Positions 1 through 6,147 of a stretch of 10,420 bases of DNA are shown one piece after another. Source of the DNA: Phycisphaerales bacterium UBA7708 (GTDB lineage Bacteria > Planctomycetota > Phycisphaerae > Sedimentisphaerales > Anaerohalosphaeraceae); NCBI GenBank assembly GCA_002482415.1, contig DLFY01000340.1, positions 2,733 to 13,152 of the forward strand, read 5' to 3'. A program made the translations under genes and the position numbers. The notes under the pieces are model-generated. The model had not been told where the DNA came from, made no database searches, and saw only the letters and a list, made by a program, of their open reading frames with translations. Numbering within the stretch: position 1 is the first letter of the stretch; each line of letters begins with the position of its first letter.

Positions 1-172
1 CTTCACCGCGGGGCATAACAAAACTTATGCCCGGAGGACCTGTTCTTTCGTGTTGTTCATCACGCATTAGTTCTGACCCAAGGTTTAGTCTCTTAAACAC
101 GAAAAAAAAGCTTATCCAATACAAGTCAAGCATGACGATAAGTAATATTAAGTATTTCCATTTTTGCTTCAT
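1..172 (-). CDS. Partial membrane-anchored protein, N-terminus only (possibly glycosyltransferase family 2)
   Basis: The minus-strand frame starting with ATG at 172 is open for 57 codons to the left edge, so the gene continues outside the window. It starts with a basic stretch (MKQKWKY), has a strongly hydrophobic segment at about residues 8-27 (LILLIVMLD...FFFVF), then a basic KR and a polar region. This is the layout of a signal anchor or first transmembrane helix. The last visible residues, GPPGISFVMPRGE, loosely resemble the first strand of GT-A glycosyltransferases (VSVVIPARNE-like), but are one residue short, so the function is a guess. It begins 74 bases after the glycoside hydrolase stop in the same direction and could be cotranscribed. 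No Shine-Dalgarno sequence is visible, although the frame stays open upstream. The alternative is a chance ORF in AT-rich intergenic DNA; a weak hairpin plus T-tract at 103-142 fits that reading. Confidence 0.45.
   Translation of the reverse strand, partial: MKQKWKYLILLIVMLDLYWISFFFVFKRLNLGSELMRDEQHERTGPPGISFVMPRGE
11..32. repeat. Perfect 8-base inverted repeat near the left edge
   Basis: GGGCATAA (11-18) and TTATGCCC (25-32) can form a hairpin with a six-base loop. Neither strand has a following T-run. It falls inside the probable partial membrane-protein gene and may be without function. Confidence 0.35.
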
Positions 173-246
173 TTTATTCGCTTGCAGCAGATTCGTGATG
201 GTTACATATCTTCTTTCTCTAATCTCCCTGCTATTTACGTTTCTTC

Positions 247-3200
247 TTACCGAATTGATTGAATCGTCACGGGGCCGAGGAGGCCGGAGGGGGCCAGCGG
301 CATATCGGCTCTGTAATAGCGATAGGTTGTGAAGGTATAGCGTCCGGCGGGGTAGGATTTGCCTTCCAGGAGGCCATTATCCCATTTGACCTGCCGCACG
401 TCCTTGTTGGCGGGCTGTTCATCGCCGATGAGACGGTTGACCCAGGTATTGGCGACTTCAATTTCCAGGATGTTCCCCTTCCGTTTTAATCTGTCGCCTG
501 ACTTGACCTGCCATGGTGATGTCCATACAACGCCCAGGTCGCTGCCGTTGAGCCGAACCCGGGCGATATCGTGTACGGTGCCTAAATTGAGATATAGGGT
601 GTCGATCAGGTCTAAGTCCGTCGGCAAATCAAAGACTTTGCGATAGGTCGCTATGCCGGAATAATATTTAATGCTTTCGCTGGCATGACTGGTCCAGTCC
701 AGGAGAGTATCAAAGGTGATCTTCTCGGGCCCGCCCCATGCGGGGTCAAAGGAAACCTCCCACGGCCCATCAATTGCAGCAACAACCGATTGGGATGGGA
801 AATTGGGTTTGGCGGTGTCTGGTTTAGAATCGGCTTTTGAACCTCTCGGGAAGATAACAAAGTAGCTCTCATAGGCCTCGAATCGCAGCGGGATTGAAAC
901 GGTCTTTTCGTGGATGATGAAGTTCGGCAACAGTCGGGACTGGCCGGTGACCGGATGCCACAGCTCCGGCCGGCTTGATTGAACTCGGAAAGAGCCTTCC
1001 ACGTCGATGGCCTTGTCGGAGCGATTGGAGACAAAGTAGATATCCAATTCTTCGGTCTGGCGGTGGATAAACCGCACGGGGCCGGAGGCGGCGAAATCCT
1101 GCGGAATGCCCTTTTGCTTCAACAAGTCGGCAGTGATGGCATAATCGGGATACAGGTCTATCCCCTGCTCCGTTGGATTCGATAACGATTTCGCAATAGC
1201 CTGCCCCCAGATGATGCGTCCCTGCCCGAAAGGACGTTCAGTCATGGTCGCTGGAGCTTTGAGACCGCCCCACAGTTCGGCTGCCAATGCCTTGACCCGG
1301 CTGTCGCAGGCGGGATAGTCGGAAAGGCTTTGAGATTGCATCGGCGGAGCGCCGACTACGGTGGCCCCGGCCTGGATCAGTTCTTTGATTTTGGTCAGCA
1401 ATTCCGGCGTCATGGTCGCACAATCCGGCAGGACCAGTATCTGGTAGGAGGTACCTGCGGGGAAAGCTATCTTTCCATCCACAACTTTTGCACGACTCAT
1501 GAGAATATTTGGGGAGACGCCGTCGAAACGATAGCCCTTCTGGTCGCGCAGCGGTCCGGTGCCTTCGATGGCGCTGGCCGGAGGAACGAAAACATGGGGT
1601 GCCCCTTCGGGCGTCAGATACAGGATGTCGGCCACCACCGTCCCCTGACTGAGCAGATGAGAGCAGCGGGTGATGTAACGGTGATATTCCGAGACCATGG
1701 GCCAGAATGTCTGATTACGATGCCAGTGGACGCCATGGACGCCCATTGCCATGCCGGGTTTGTATTCCGGGCCCAGCGGCTGATGCTGGAAGGTGTGGAA
1801 GATGATTCGGTTAATACCAATTGCAAAGGCCCAGTCGGTCTGGTTTTTCATCATGCCGGGGTAATGTTTGATGCCCGCATCGCCGCCGGTAGTGAAGGCC
1901 TCGGCTGCAACCAGCGGGCGTCCCATAGTATGGGCAATGGAAGTCGCCTCGATACAGCTATAGACCGTGTCAAAGCCATCGCCGGCGGCCCAGAACTCGC
2001 ACTGAGGGATGTCGGCCACCGCTCCAAGGTCGAGATCTCCGGCGAAGTTCATGTCATAAGGCTCGATGGAAAATTGCAGTCCGGCCTGATGGGATAATTC
2101 CTTATAATATTCGGCGTGATTTTCCAGTGTCAGTTCCTGTGCGGTCTTGCGAAGGTCCCAGAGGAAACGCTCGGTCTTTTCCAGACTGCCGACAATCATG
2201 CCCTGATAGGCCGGGAAATACGGCTGAGGGTCGTAGCCGCGACGACGCTGGAACTCCTGACGAAAGCCCTGCGTCCAGTTCTGGGCGCCAACTTCCCAGC
2301 TATCCAGATGCAGGCGCGTCCAGCCAGCGTTGTCTTTGCCGGAGCCGGTTTTGTTCAACAGATGGGCGGTGAATGCATTGTGATGGTTCCCTGTCGGCTT
2401 TTTACGGAATTTATCGGTTTCAAAACCATACCCCGGCGCCGGGGCTGGACGAGTGGTCTGGCCGGTACTGCGTGCGGCAAATCGCATGACAGTCCAGTCG
2501 CCGGCGGGCACCTCCCAATCCAGGCTGCCGTCAGGTAGAAGACGGCTGGTCAGGTCGATCACTCTGGATGGATCAATGACTTCTTCCGTGGGTAATGCAG
2601 GATATGAGGCCGGCATGGGAAGAAAAGGCTTGATGCCTGCCATGGAGGAATATGGCCCACGCAGGAAAAAAGCCTTGCCTTCGAGGTCGTCAATCCGGCG
2701 ATTGCCTTTGGGTGTGGGAAACGCCAGCACGGCTACATCTTCGTACCAGGCATTGCGGATTTGGGCGAGATTCCCGCCCAGTCCGCTCCACGGAGAGAGA
2801 TTCCAGGGGGCGGGAATCGGGAGTTTTTCGGTCAGTGCGCCGGGGCCATGAGCCTGGACGACACTGGCACAGAGGTGCTGCATGGATTCTTCGGGTTTGA
2901 CCCACGGACCGCCGGAGCCGGTCCAGCCGGGGCCGGTGCCGACGATAACTTCCATCCCAAGCCGCTGAGACTGGCGGACCATGTGTACGAAATTATCCTG
3001 CCAGAGGTCACTCATGAAATCCACAGGGCCGCGCGGCACGCCGATGTTGACTTCCAGAAAGAGGATATTGCCAATCCCCGCCGTTTTCATGGATTCCAAA
3101 TCGGTGGTCATCGCGTCACGGTTCATGTTGCCGTCCATAAAATACCAGTACACGCCGGGACGTGCTGCGTCAGGCGGCGTCATAAATTCCTGCTGGAGGG

Positions 3201-3306
3201 CGGAACGGCCTGAGAAGACCGAGGCCGCACCTGTCAACCACAGAAATGAACAAAACAAACAGTAACAATGACTGATTCGTCCTTTGGTCTTATTGTCCCT
3301 GGCCAT
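247..3306 (-). CDS. Secreted GH106-type glycoside hydrolase (alpha-L-rhamnosidase family)
   Basis: This is a 1019-residue exported enzyme expected to cleave terminal alpha-L-rhamnose from plant or algal polysaccharides; family assignment is by recognition and the substrate is inferred. ATG at 3306 was chosen because GGGAG lies about 8 bases upstream and the product then starts with a signal peptide (basic KTKGR, hydrophobic core ending TGAASVFSG). The frame runs 20 codons further to a TTG at 3366, which has no comparable support. The mature protein opens with the typical family block PPDAARPGVYWYFMDGN (residues 44-60) and TDLESMKTAGIGN. Candidate catalytic acids are E338 (LDSWEVGAQNW, bases 2293-2295) and E469 (VAAEAF, bases 1900-1902), both in conserved-looking contexts. 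Residues about 845-1017 form a galactose-binding-like jelly roll (YYSGIATYRKVF, LYLNLG, VRLNGSDLGVVWTSPW) as in GH2/GH106 enzymes. The length is normal for the family and the frame is intact. No anchor or sorting motif is visible at the C-terminus. Confidence 0.9.
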   Translation of the reverse strand: MARDNKTKGRISHCYCLFCSFLWLTGAASVFSGRSALQQEFMTPPDAARPGVYWYFMDGNMNRDAMTTDLESMKTAGIGNILFLEVNIGVPRGPVDFMSDLWQDNFVHMVRQSQRLGMEVIVGTGPGWTGSGGPWVKPEESMQHLCASVVQAHGPGALTEKLPIPAPWNLSPWSGLGGNLAQIRNAWYEDVAVLAFPTPKGNRRIDDLEGKAFFLRGPYSSMAGIKPFLPMPASYPALPTEEVIDPSRVIDLTSRLLPDGSLDWEVPAGDWTVMRFAARSTGQTTRPAPAPGYGFETDKFRKKPTGNHHNAFTAHLLNKTGSGKDNAGWTRLHLDSWEVGAQNWTQGFRQEFQRRRGYDPQPYFPAYQGMIVGSLEKTERFLWDLRKTAQELTLENHAEYYKELSHQAGLQFSIEPYDMNFAGDLDLGAVADIPQCEFWAAGDGFDTVYSCIEATSIAHTMGRPLVAAEAFTTGGDAGIKHYPGMMKNQTDWAFAIGINRIIFHTFQHQPLGPEYKPGMAMGVHGVHWHRNQTFWPMVSEYHRYITRCSHLLSQGTVVADILYLTPEGAPHVFVPPASAIEGTGPLRDQKGYRFDGVSPNILMSRAKVVDGKIAFPAGTSYQILVLPDCATMTPELLTKIKELIQAGATVVGAPPMQSQSLSDYPACDSRVKALAAELWGGLKAPATMTERPFGQGRIIWGQAIAKSLSNPTEQGIDLYPDYAITADLLKQKGIPQDFAASGPVRFIHRQTEELDIYFVSNRSDKAIDVEGSFRVQSSRPELWHPVTGQSRLLPNFIIHEKTVSIPLRFEAYESYFVIFPRGSKADSKPDTAKPNFPSQSVVAAIDGPWEVSFDPAWGGPEKITFDTLLDWTSHASESIKYYSGIATYRKVFDLPTDLDLIDTLYLNLGTVHDIARVRLNGSDLGVVWTSPWQVKSGDRLKRKGNILEIEVANTWVNRLIGDEQPANKDVRQVKWDNGLLEGKSYPAGRYTFTTYRYYRADMPLAPSGLLGPVTIQSIR

Positions 3307-3316
3307 GATTTCTCCC
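3307..3316 (-). promoter_or_regulatory. Ribosome binding site deciding the GH106 start
   Basis: On the minus strand the bases just before ATG 3306 read GGGAGAAATC, giving a GGGAG core at normal spacing. This site and the signal peptide that follows favour residue 21 of the longest frame as the true start over the TTG at 3366. Confidence 0.65.
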
Positions 3317-3365
3317 AATCGATATAAACCGCCGCTATTATTTTCTGATTCCGCATTCTCTTTCA

Positions 3366-3394
3366 ATCATAGCCTCAATCACTGCGGCCTTCAA
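3366..3394 (-). promoter_or_regulatory. Candidate sigma-70-type promoter for the GH106 gene
   Basis: On the minus strand TTGAAG (3394-3389) and TATGAT (3371-3366) are separated by exactly 17 bases. This matches 4/6 and 5/6 of the -35 and -10 consensus. Transcription would start near 3359 and give a leader of about 50 bases. It lies immediately downstream of the terminator of the preceding gene and shares its T-rich tail, which fits separate transcription of the hydrolase. Consensus matches of this quality can arise by chance, and this lineage's promoter consensus is unknown here. Confidence 0.4.
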
Positions 3395-3395
3395 A

Positions 3396-3425
3396 TAAAA
3401 AGCCCGGTTTTTAAGGCCGGGCCTT
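3396..3425 (-). terminator. Rho-independent terminator after the zinc-domain/LamG gene
   Basis: GCCCGG (3402-3407) pairs perfectly with CCGGGC (3417-3422) around a 9-base loop, and A/T pairs outside one mismatch can lengthen the stem. On the minus strand the stem is followed by TTTTTATTT. It lies about 28 bases past the stop codon at 3453. The plus-strand side (CTTGTTTGTTTT) is also T-rich, so weak bidirectional activity is possible. Confidence 0.75.
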
Positions 3426-3452
3426 GTTTGTTTTACGGTAAAGCTTTTAAGA

Positions 3453-5762
3453 TTAGTGACTAATACTATATAAGCGCTTGTCTGCCGGTACTGCGATATT
3501 GCTGATTCGGACTTCGTCAACCTTGCCGTTAAAGCAGCGACCGCTTGAGGTTGTGTATTCAGACCCCACGGTAAAAGTCGTCGTCGGGCTGGAAGTCAGA
3601 CCTTTGATCGCTTTTGAGGAGGTGGTACCGGAAACCATCGTGCCGGTTGACATATCCCGGACAATCACTTCCAGCGTACCCGTCCCATTGCCGCTGTCGG
3701 TATAGATGGCGCCAATATAATACCATGTACCCGGCGTAATCGTAACGCCGGCCGCCTGGGCATTGAATACAAAGGTGGTATTGGTGCCGTCGGCGTGCGA
3801 GGCATAGAACCTGACACAACGCTGCAGCGAGCTGTTGTTGAGCAGGTTAATGAAATACTGCGTCGTGCCGCCGGTGGCTGAATCGATATATTTGACTACG
3901 CCCATGGGATGATTTTTATCATACGTGGTATAGGAAGGCCATGCTGTCGGATTGCATATCACTTCCACGGAATAGGAGTTGCCGGGGGCCATGGCTTCTT
4001 TGTCTTTGAGCGTCCAGCCGTTATCTCTGGAGTAAACCGACACATTGCCTGCGGTGTATTGTCTGCCGAGCATGGCACTGCCGTACAGGCCCGTCGTCCA
4101 GGTCGGGTCAGAGGTATCGGAACCGGTGGAGGAACCAAACCGCAAATCAATGGTGCCGCTGCCGGAGGTGTTTTCCACCAACTGGCCGGTATTTTCATTG
4201 AATTTCCAGTAAGCCAGCGTCGAGGTCCAGTATAGTCTTCGGGAATTGGCAATGGCCTTGTTATGATAGCGGATGCGGTCGATTCTGCCGTCAAAGGGTC
4301 TCAAATCATAGTCATTGCTGTCGCCGCCAATCAGCATCATGGGAGCAGAGCTTGCATAAAAATGTTTGGCCGGCAAGGCGGCTTTGGATGCGGTTTTGTA
4401 AACGCCGGTCGCCATATCCCGGACGACCAGCCGCAGAGAGCCGGAGGCTGTCGCCACATCATAATTGTAATCTATTGCCACATAATACCACTGGCCCGGC
4501 GTGACCGTAAAGCCCTGGGCGGTCAGGTCAATCGTCAGGCTGTCGTAGCCATTGCTGCTGTCCTGATAATCAAACCGCACACAATCATGCATATCCGGAT
4601 CGGACTTGTAGAATCCGGTGAGATGCCAGAAGCCCGGCCCGCCGTTTGCGTCATAGAAATTCATGAGGGTCGGCGGATTGACGCTATCCTGGGCACTGCT
4701 GGTCGGCAGCGAGTCGGGACTTATGACAAATTCCATCGCAAAGGACTTGTCATCCACGCCGACTTTGGTCAGGGTGCGGGCTTCGTGGCCGGTCCAGTTG
4801 AAGCTCTTGCAGTAGGTCTGGCCGCCGTTGTTTTCGCTTAGCAGAACACCGCGCCAGGCCCCGGACCGGTTATATCCGACATCCCAGGTGCCGTCGTACA
4901 TATCCGAGCCGTGAGTCCAGCCGCGGACCAGGTTGGCATTCAGGCTGCCGTGGTGGTTGTAGATGTACTGGTGGTCGCTGCCATAGATACTGCTGTCACC
5001 TTCGTCAAATGTCCAGTCAATCAGAATATAATCGGGCGTCAGAATCTCCTGGTCATCGAAATACTGCTTTAAGACCGCATCGGCGGCAATCTGCATGGTT
5101 TTGGCGGCTTCGTACTGAAGCTCGGTCAGGCTGCGATACGGCGGGGTGCCGTTCCAGAAATTCTGGAATTCGGCCACGTAGGCCGTTTTCAGGGCATACA
5201 GGGCGGTTTCTTTGGTGCTCAGGCTGCCGGACAGGTATTCGGTGGGAGACGGCTGGCCGGTGTAATTGGGGATGATACTCACGGCCTGACTTTCCCAGTA
5301 ATCGTGGCCGGCGTCAAATTCCCATTCGACCGGAGCATGCTTGCAGGGGACGGCCGAATCCGCCAGCCCGTGCAGCAGTGCGCCAAAGGAAAATTCATGG
5401 GTGGTGGTACCGCCCCGCAGCAGGTTCCAGCCGGTGGAATTTTGATTGAGGTCGAAATTTCCCAGGGTATCCACATCGAAGAAATAGCCCCAGGAATGCT
5501 GCGGGTCGGGTTCCCAGTTGGCATGTTTGGCCCAGTTGCTATAGGTGTAAAGGCTGCTGCCTCCATAACGGGTCAGTTCATTGAAATACGGCTTGAGACT
5601 ATTGACCGCAAACACATCGTATGCCAGATAATGGTGCGTGTCGCCGCCCAGGCCCTCCAGGTCGCCTTCGTAGGCGATTGTTTTTGACGGTACTGCCAGA
5701 AAGATCACCGCCAGAATCAGGAAAAAAACAGCGTAGAACCTCGTGTTTGTCTTGTGCCTCAT
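3453..5762 (-). CDS. Secreted zinc-dependent phospholipase C/S1-P1-like domain fused to two LamG-type domains
   Basis: A 769-residue exported protein. ATG 5762 is preceded by AAGGAG, and residues 1-30 are a clear signal peptide (basic MRHKTNTR, hydrophobic AVFFLILAVIFLAV). Residues about 31-240 look like the all-helical trinuclear-zinc fold of phospholipase C and S1/P1 nuclease. Likely ligands in order are H43 or H44 (THHYLAYD), H89 (DPQHSWGYFFD), H131 and D135 (HGLAD), H142 (PCKHAP), H153 and E157 (HDYWE). The block H131-x3-D-x3-P-x2-H-A resembles the family signature HYxGDxxxPxHA, with one extra residue. The usual Asp before the second His (WAD-type) is not obvious (NWAKHANW), so activity is uncertain. 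Residues about 245-510 and 512-767 are two concanavalin-like LamG-type domains, probably binding glycan or surfaces. Substrate may be phospholipid, another phosphoester or nucleic acid. No C-terminal anchor is seen. It has its own terminator and is probably monocistronic. Confidence 0.8.
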   Translation of the reverse strand: MRHKTNTRFYAVFFLILAVIFLAVPSKTIAYEGDLEGLGGDTHHYLAYDVFAVNSLKPYFNELTRYGGSSLYTYSNWAKHANWEPDPQHSWGYFFDVDTLGNFDLNQNSTGWNLLRGGTTTHEFSFGALLHGLADSAVPCKHAPVEWEFDAGHDYWESQAVSIIPNYTGQPSPTEYLSGSLSTKETALYALKTAYVAEFQNFWNGTPPYRSLTELQYEAAKTMQIAADAVLKQYFDDQEILTPDYILIDWTFDEGDSSIYGSDHQYIYNHHGSLNANLVRGWTHGSDMYDGTWDVGYNRSGAWRGVLLSENNGGQTYCKSFNWTGHEARTLTKVGVDDKSFAMEFVISPDSLPTSSAQDSVNPPTLMNFYDANGGPGFWHLTGFYKSDPDMHDCVRFDYQDSSNGYDSLTIDLTAQGFTVTPGQWYYVAIDYNYDVATASGSLRLVVRDMATGVYKTASKAALPAKHFYASSAPMMLIGGDSNDYDLRPFDGRIDRIRYHNKAIANSRRLYWTSTLAYWKFNENTGQLVENTSGSGTIDLRFGSSTGSDTSDPTWTTGLYGSAMLGRQYTAGNVSVYSRDNGWTLKDKEAMAPGNSYSVEVICNPTAWPSYTTYDKNHPMGVVKYIDSATGGTTQYFINLLNNSSLQRCVRFYASHADGTNTTFVFNAQAAGVTITPGTWYYIGAIYTDSGNGTGTLEVIVRDMSTGTMVSGTTSSKAIKGLTSSPTTTFTVGSEYTTSSGRCFNGKVDEVRISNIAVPADKRLYSISH
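3457..5030 (-). repeat. Tandem LamG-type domains (about 255-residue protein repeat)
   Basis: Two copies of one domain follow the zinc domain. Landmarks recur at constant distance: CVRF at residues 394 and 649, TPGQWYY/TPGTWYY at 421 and 676, VVRDMATG/IVRDMSTG at 446 and 700, DGRIDRIR/NGKVDEVR at 491 and 746, giving a period of 254-255 residues. The strand before this (WTFDEG at 250, WKFNEN at 519) shows that copy one carries about 14 extra residues. Divergence outside these motifs suggests an old duplication. Confidence 0.8.
5043..5672 (-). other. Zinc-dependent PLC/S1-P1-like catalytic domain
   Basis: This is the N-terminal helical domain of the protein above, starting just after signal-peptide cleavage. 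In Bacillus phospholipase C the mature N-terminus itself helps bind zinc, and here the first His pair also lies only about 12 residues into the predicted mature chain. The densest ligand block is at bases 5292-5372. Assignment rests on the order and spacing of His/Asp/Glu and not on overall similarity. Confidence 0.65.
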
Positions 5763-5776
5763 CTTCGTCTCCTTGA
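5763..5776 (-). promoter_or_regulatory. Ribosome binding site of the zinc-domain/LamG gene
   Basis: The minus strand reads TCAAGGAGACGAAG immediately before ATG 5762, so a near-perfect AAGGAG lies 6 bases from the start. It fixes the start at the signal-peptide methionine. Confidence 0.8.
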
Positions 5777-5781
5777 ATTGA

Positions 5782-5809
5782 GTTATATTAGTACAACACG
5801 TACACGCAA
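5782..5809 (-). promoter_or_regulatory. Weak promoter candidate close to the zinc-domain/LamG gene
   Basis: TTGCGT (5809-5804), a 16-base spacer and TATAAC (5787-5782) on the minus strand match 3/6 and 5/6 of the sigma-70 consensus. The leader would be very short, with the ribosome binding site directly after the start of transcription. The spacer contains GTAC-AACAC-GTAC (5791-5803), a small inverted repeat that could bind a regulator. Promoters further upstream cannot be excluded. Confidence 0.3.
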
Positions 5810-5822
5810 GCTGGATTTGGGT

Positions 5823-5891
5823 TCACTGCATGTGGAGTGAGAGTGTGTGCCGAATATCGGCACCTGTATTTATTGACCTCTCTTGTCTCAT
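5823..5891 (-). other. Possible 22-codon leader ORF upstream of the zinc-domain/LamG gene
   Basis: ATG at 5891, preceded by AGGAG (minus strand ACAGGAGAAACC), opens a frame of 22 codons ending in TGA at 5823-5825. The peptide starts MRQERSINTG and has no run of a single amino acid that would suggest classical attenuation. The inverted repeat at 5847-5863 lies inside it. If transcription starts upstream of 5891 this could be a translated leader; if the closer promoter is used it is not transcribed. It may be chance. Confidence 0.25.
5847..5863. repeat. Perfect inverted repeat GTGCCGA-ATA-TCGGCAC
   Basis: Seven-base arms separated by three bases, in the intergenic region upstream of the zinc-domain/LamG gene. 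There is no T-tract on either side, so it is not a terminator. A regulator-binding site or an RNA hairpin in the leader are both possible. Confidence 0.55.
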
Positions 5892-6068
5892 GGTTTCTCC
5901 TGTTTTATCTCCGCAATAATCCCGTACGATGTGCTATTTACCATAAAGCGTTTCATGACGCATCGCCATCCTGAATCATTTTCCCGCCAAATTTAGCCCG
6001 GAGTCGTCCGGCGGGAGAACGCAGGCCGTCGGCAAATCGGAATGATGACGAAGATGCAATTCCCCCGC

Positions 6069-6119
6069 CAAAAACAAACCACCCTGAGCATCGGCACATC
6101 CGCAGTCGATGCTCAGGGT
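6069..6119 (-). terminator. Rho-independent terminator of the subtilase gene
   Basis: ACCCTGAGCATCG (6081-6093) pairs perfectly with CGATGCTCAGGGT (6107-6119), a 13-base stem with a 13-base loop. On the minus strand the stem is followed by GGTTTGTTTTTGG. It begins about 28 bases after the stop codon at 6148. The long perfect stem makes this the strongest hairpin in the window. Confidence 0.85.
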
Positions 6120-6147
6120 AGTCAACAGCACATGATTCAAATGGCTT

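Larger units (their letters stand above)
5763..6147. other. Intergenic region between the subtilase and the zinc-domain/LamG gene
   Basis: This 385-base stretch holds no convincing full gene on either strand. From the protease side it contains the terminator at 6069-6119, then a weaker GC-rich hairpin region at 5982-6016 (TCCCGCC/GGCGGGA arms, with CCGGA-GTCG-TCCGG inside), then about 90 bases with nothing recognised, then the possible leader ORF, the inverted repeat, a weak promoter and the ribosome binding site of the next gene. Confidence 0.6.

Noticed and set aside
103..142. Terminator for the GH106 gene (CTTATC/GATAAG arms plus eight T on the minus strand)
   Set aside because: The stem is only six mostly A/T pairs with a 20-base loop, and the DNA also encodes a plausible transmembrane segment. 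Left undecided and described under findings.
27..332. Plus-strand ORF of 101 codons
   Set aside because: It overlaps the end of the GH106 gene and the left partial ORF, has no ribosome binding site and an unnatural composition (runs of S, L, R).
1330..2097. Plus-strand ORF of 255 codons
   Set aside because: Antisense to the well-supported GH106 catalytic region; a shadow of its codon usage with no recognisable domain.
3307..3366. N-terminal extension of the GH106 protein to a TTG at 3366
   Set aside because: The 20 extra residues are polar and would bury the signal peptide; the ATG at 3306 has its own ribosome binding site.
3453..3560. PEP-CTERM or other C-terminal anchor on the LamG protein
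   Set aside because: The protein ends within the LamG-type domain (KRLYSISH), with no hydrophobic helix or basic tail.
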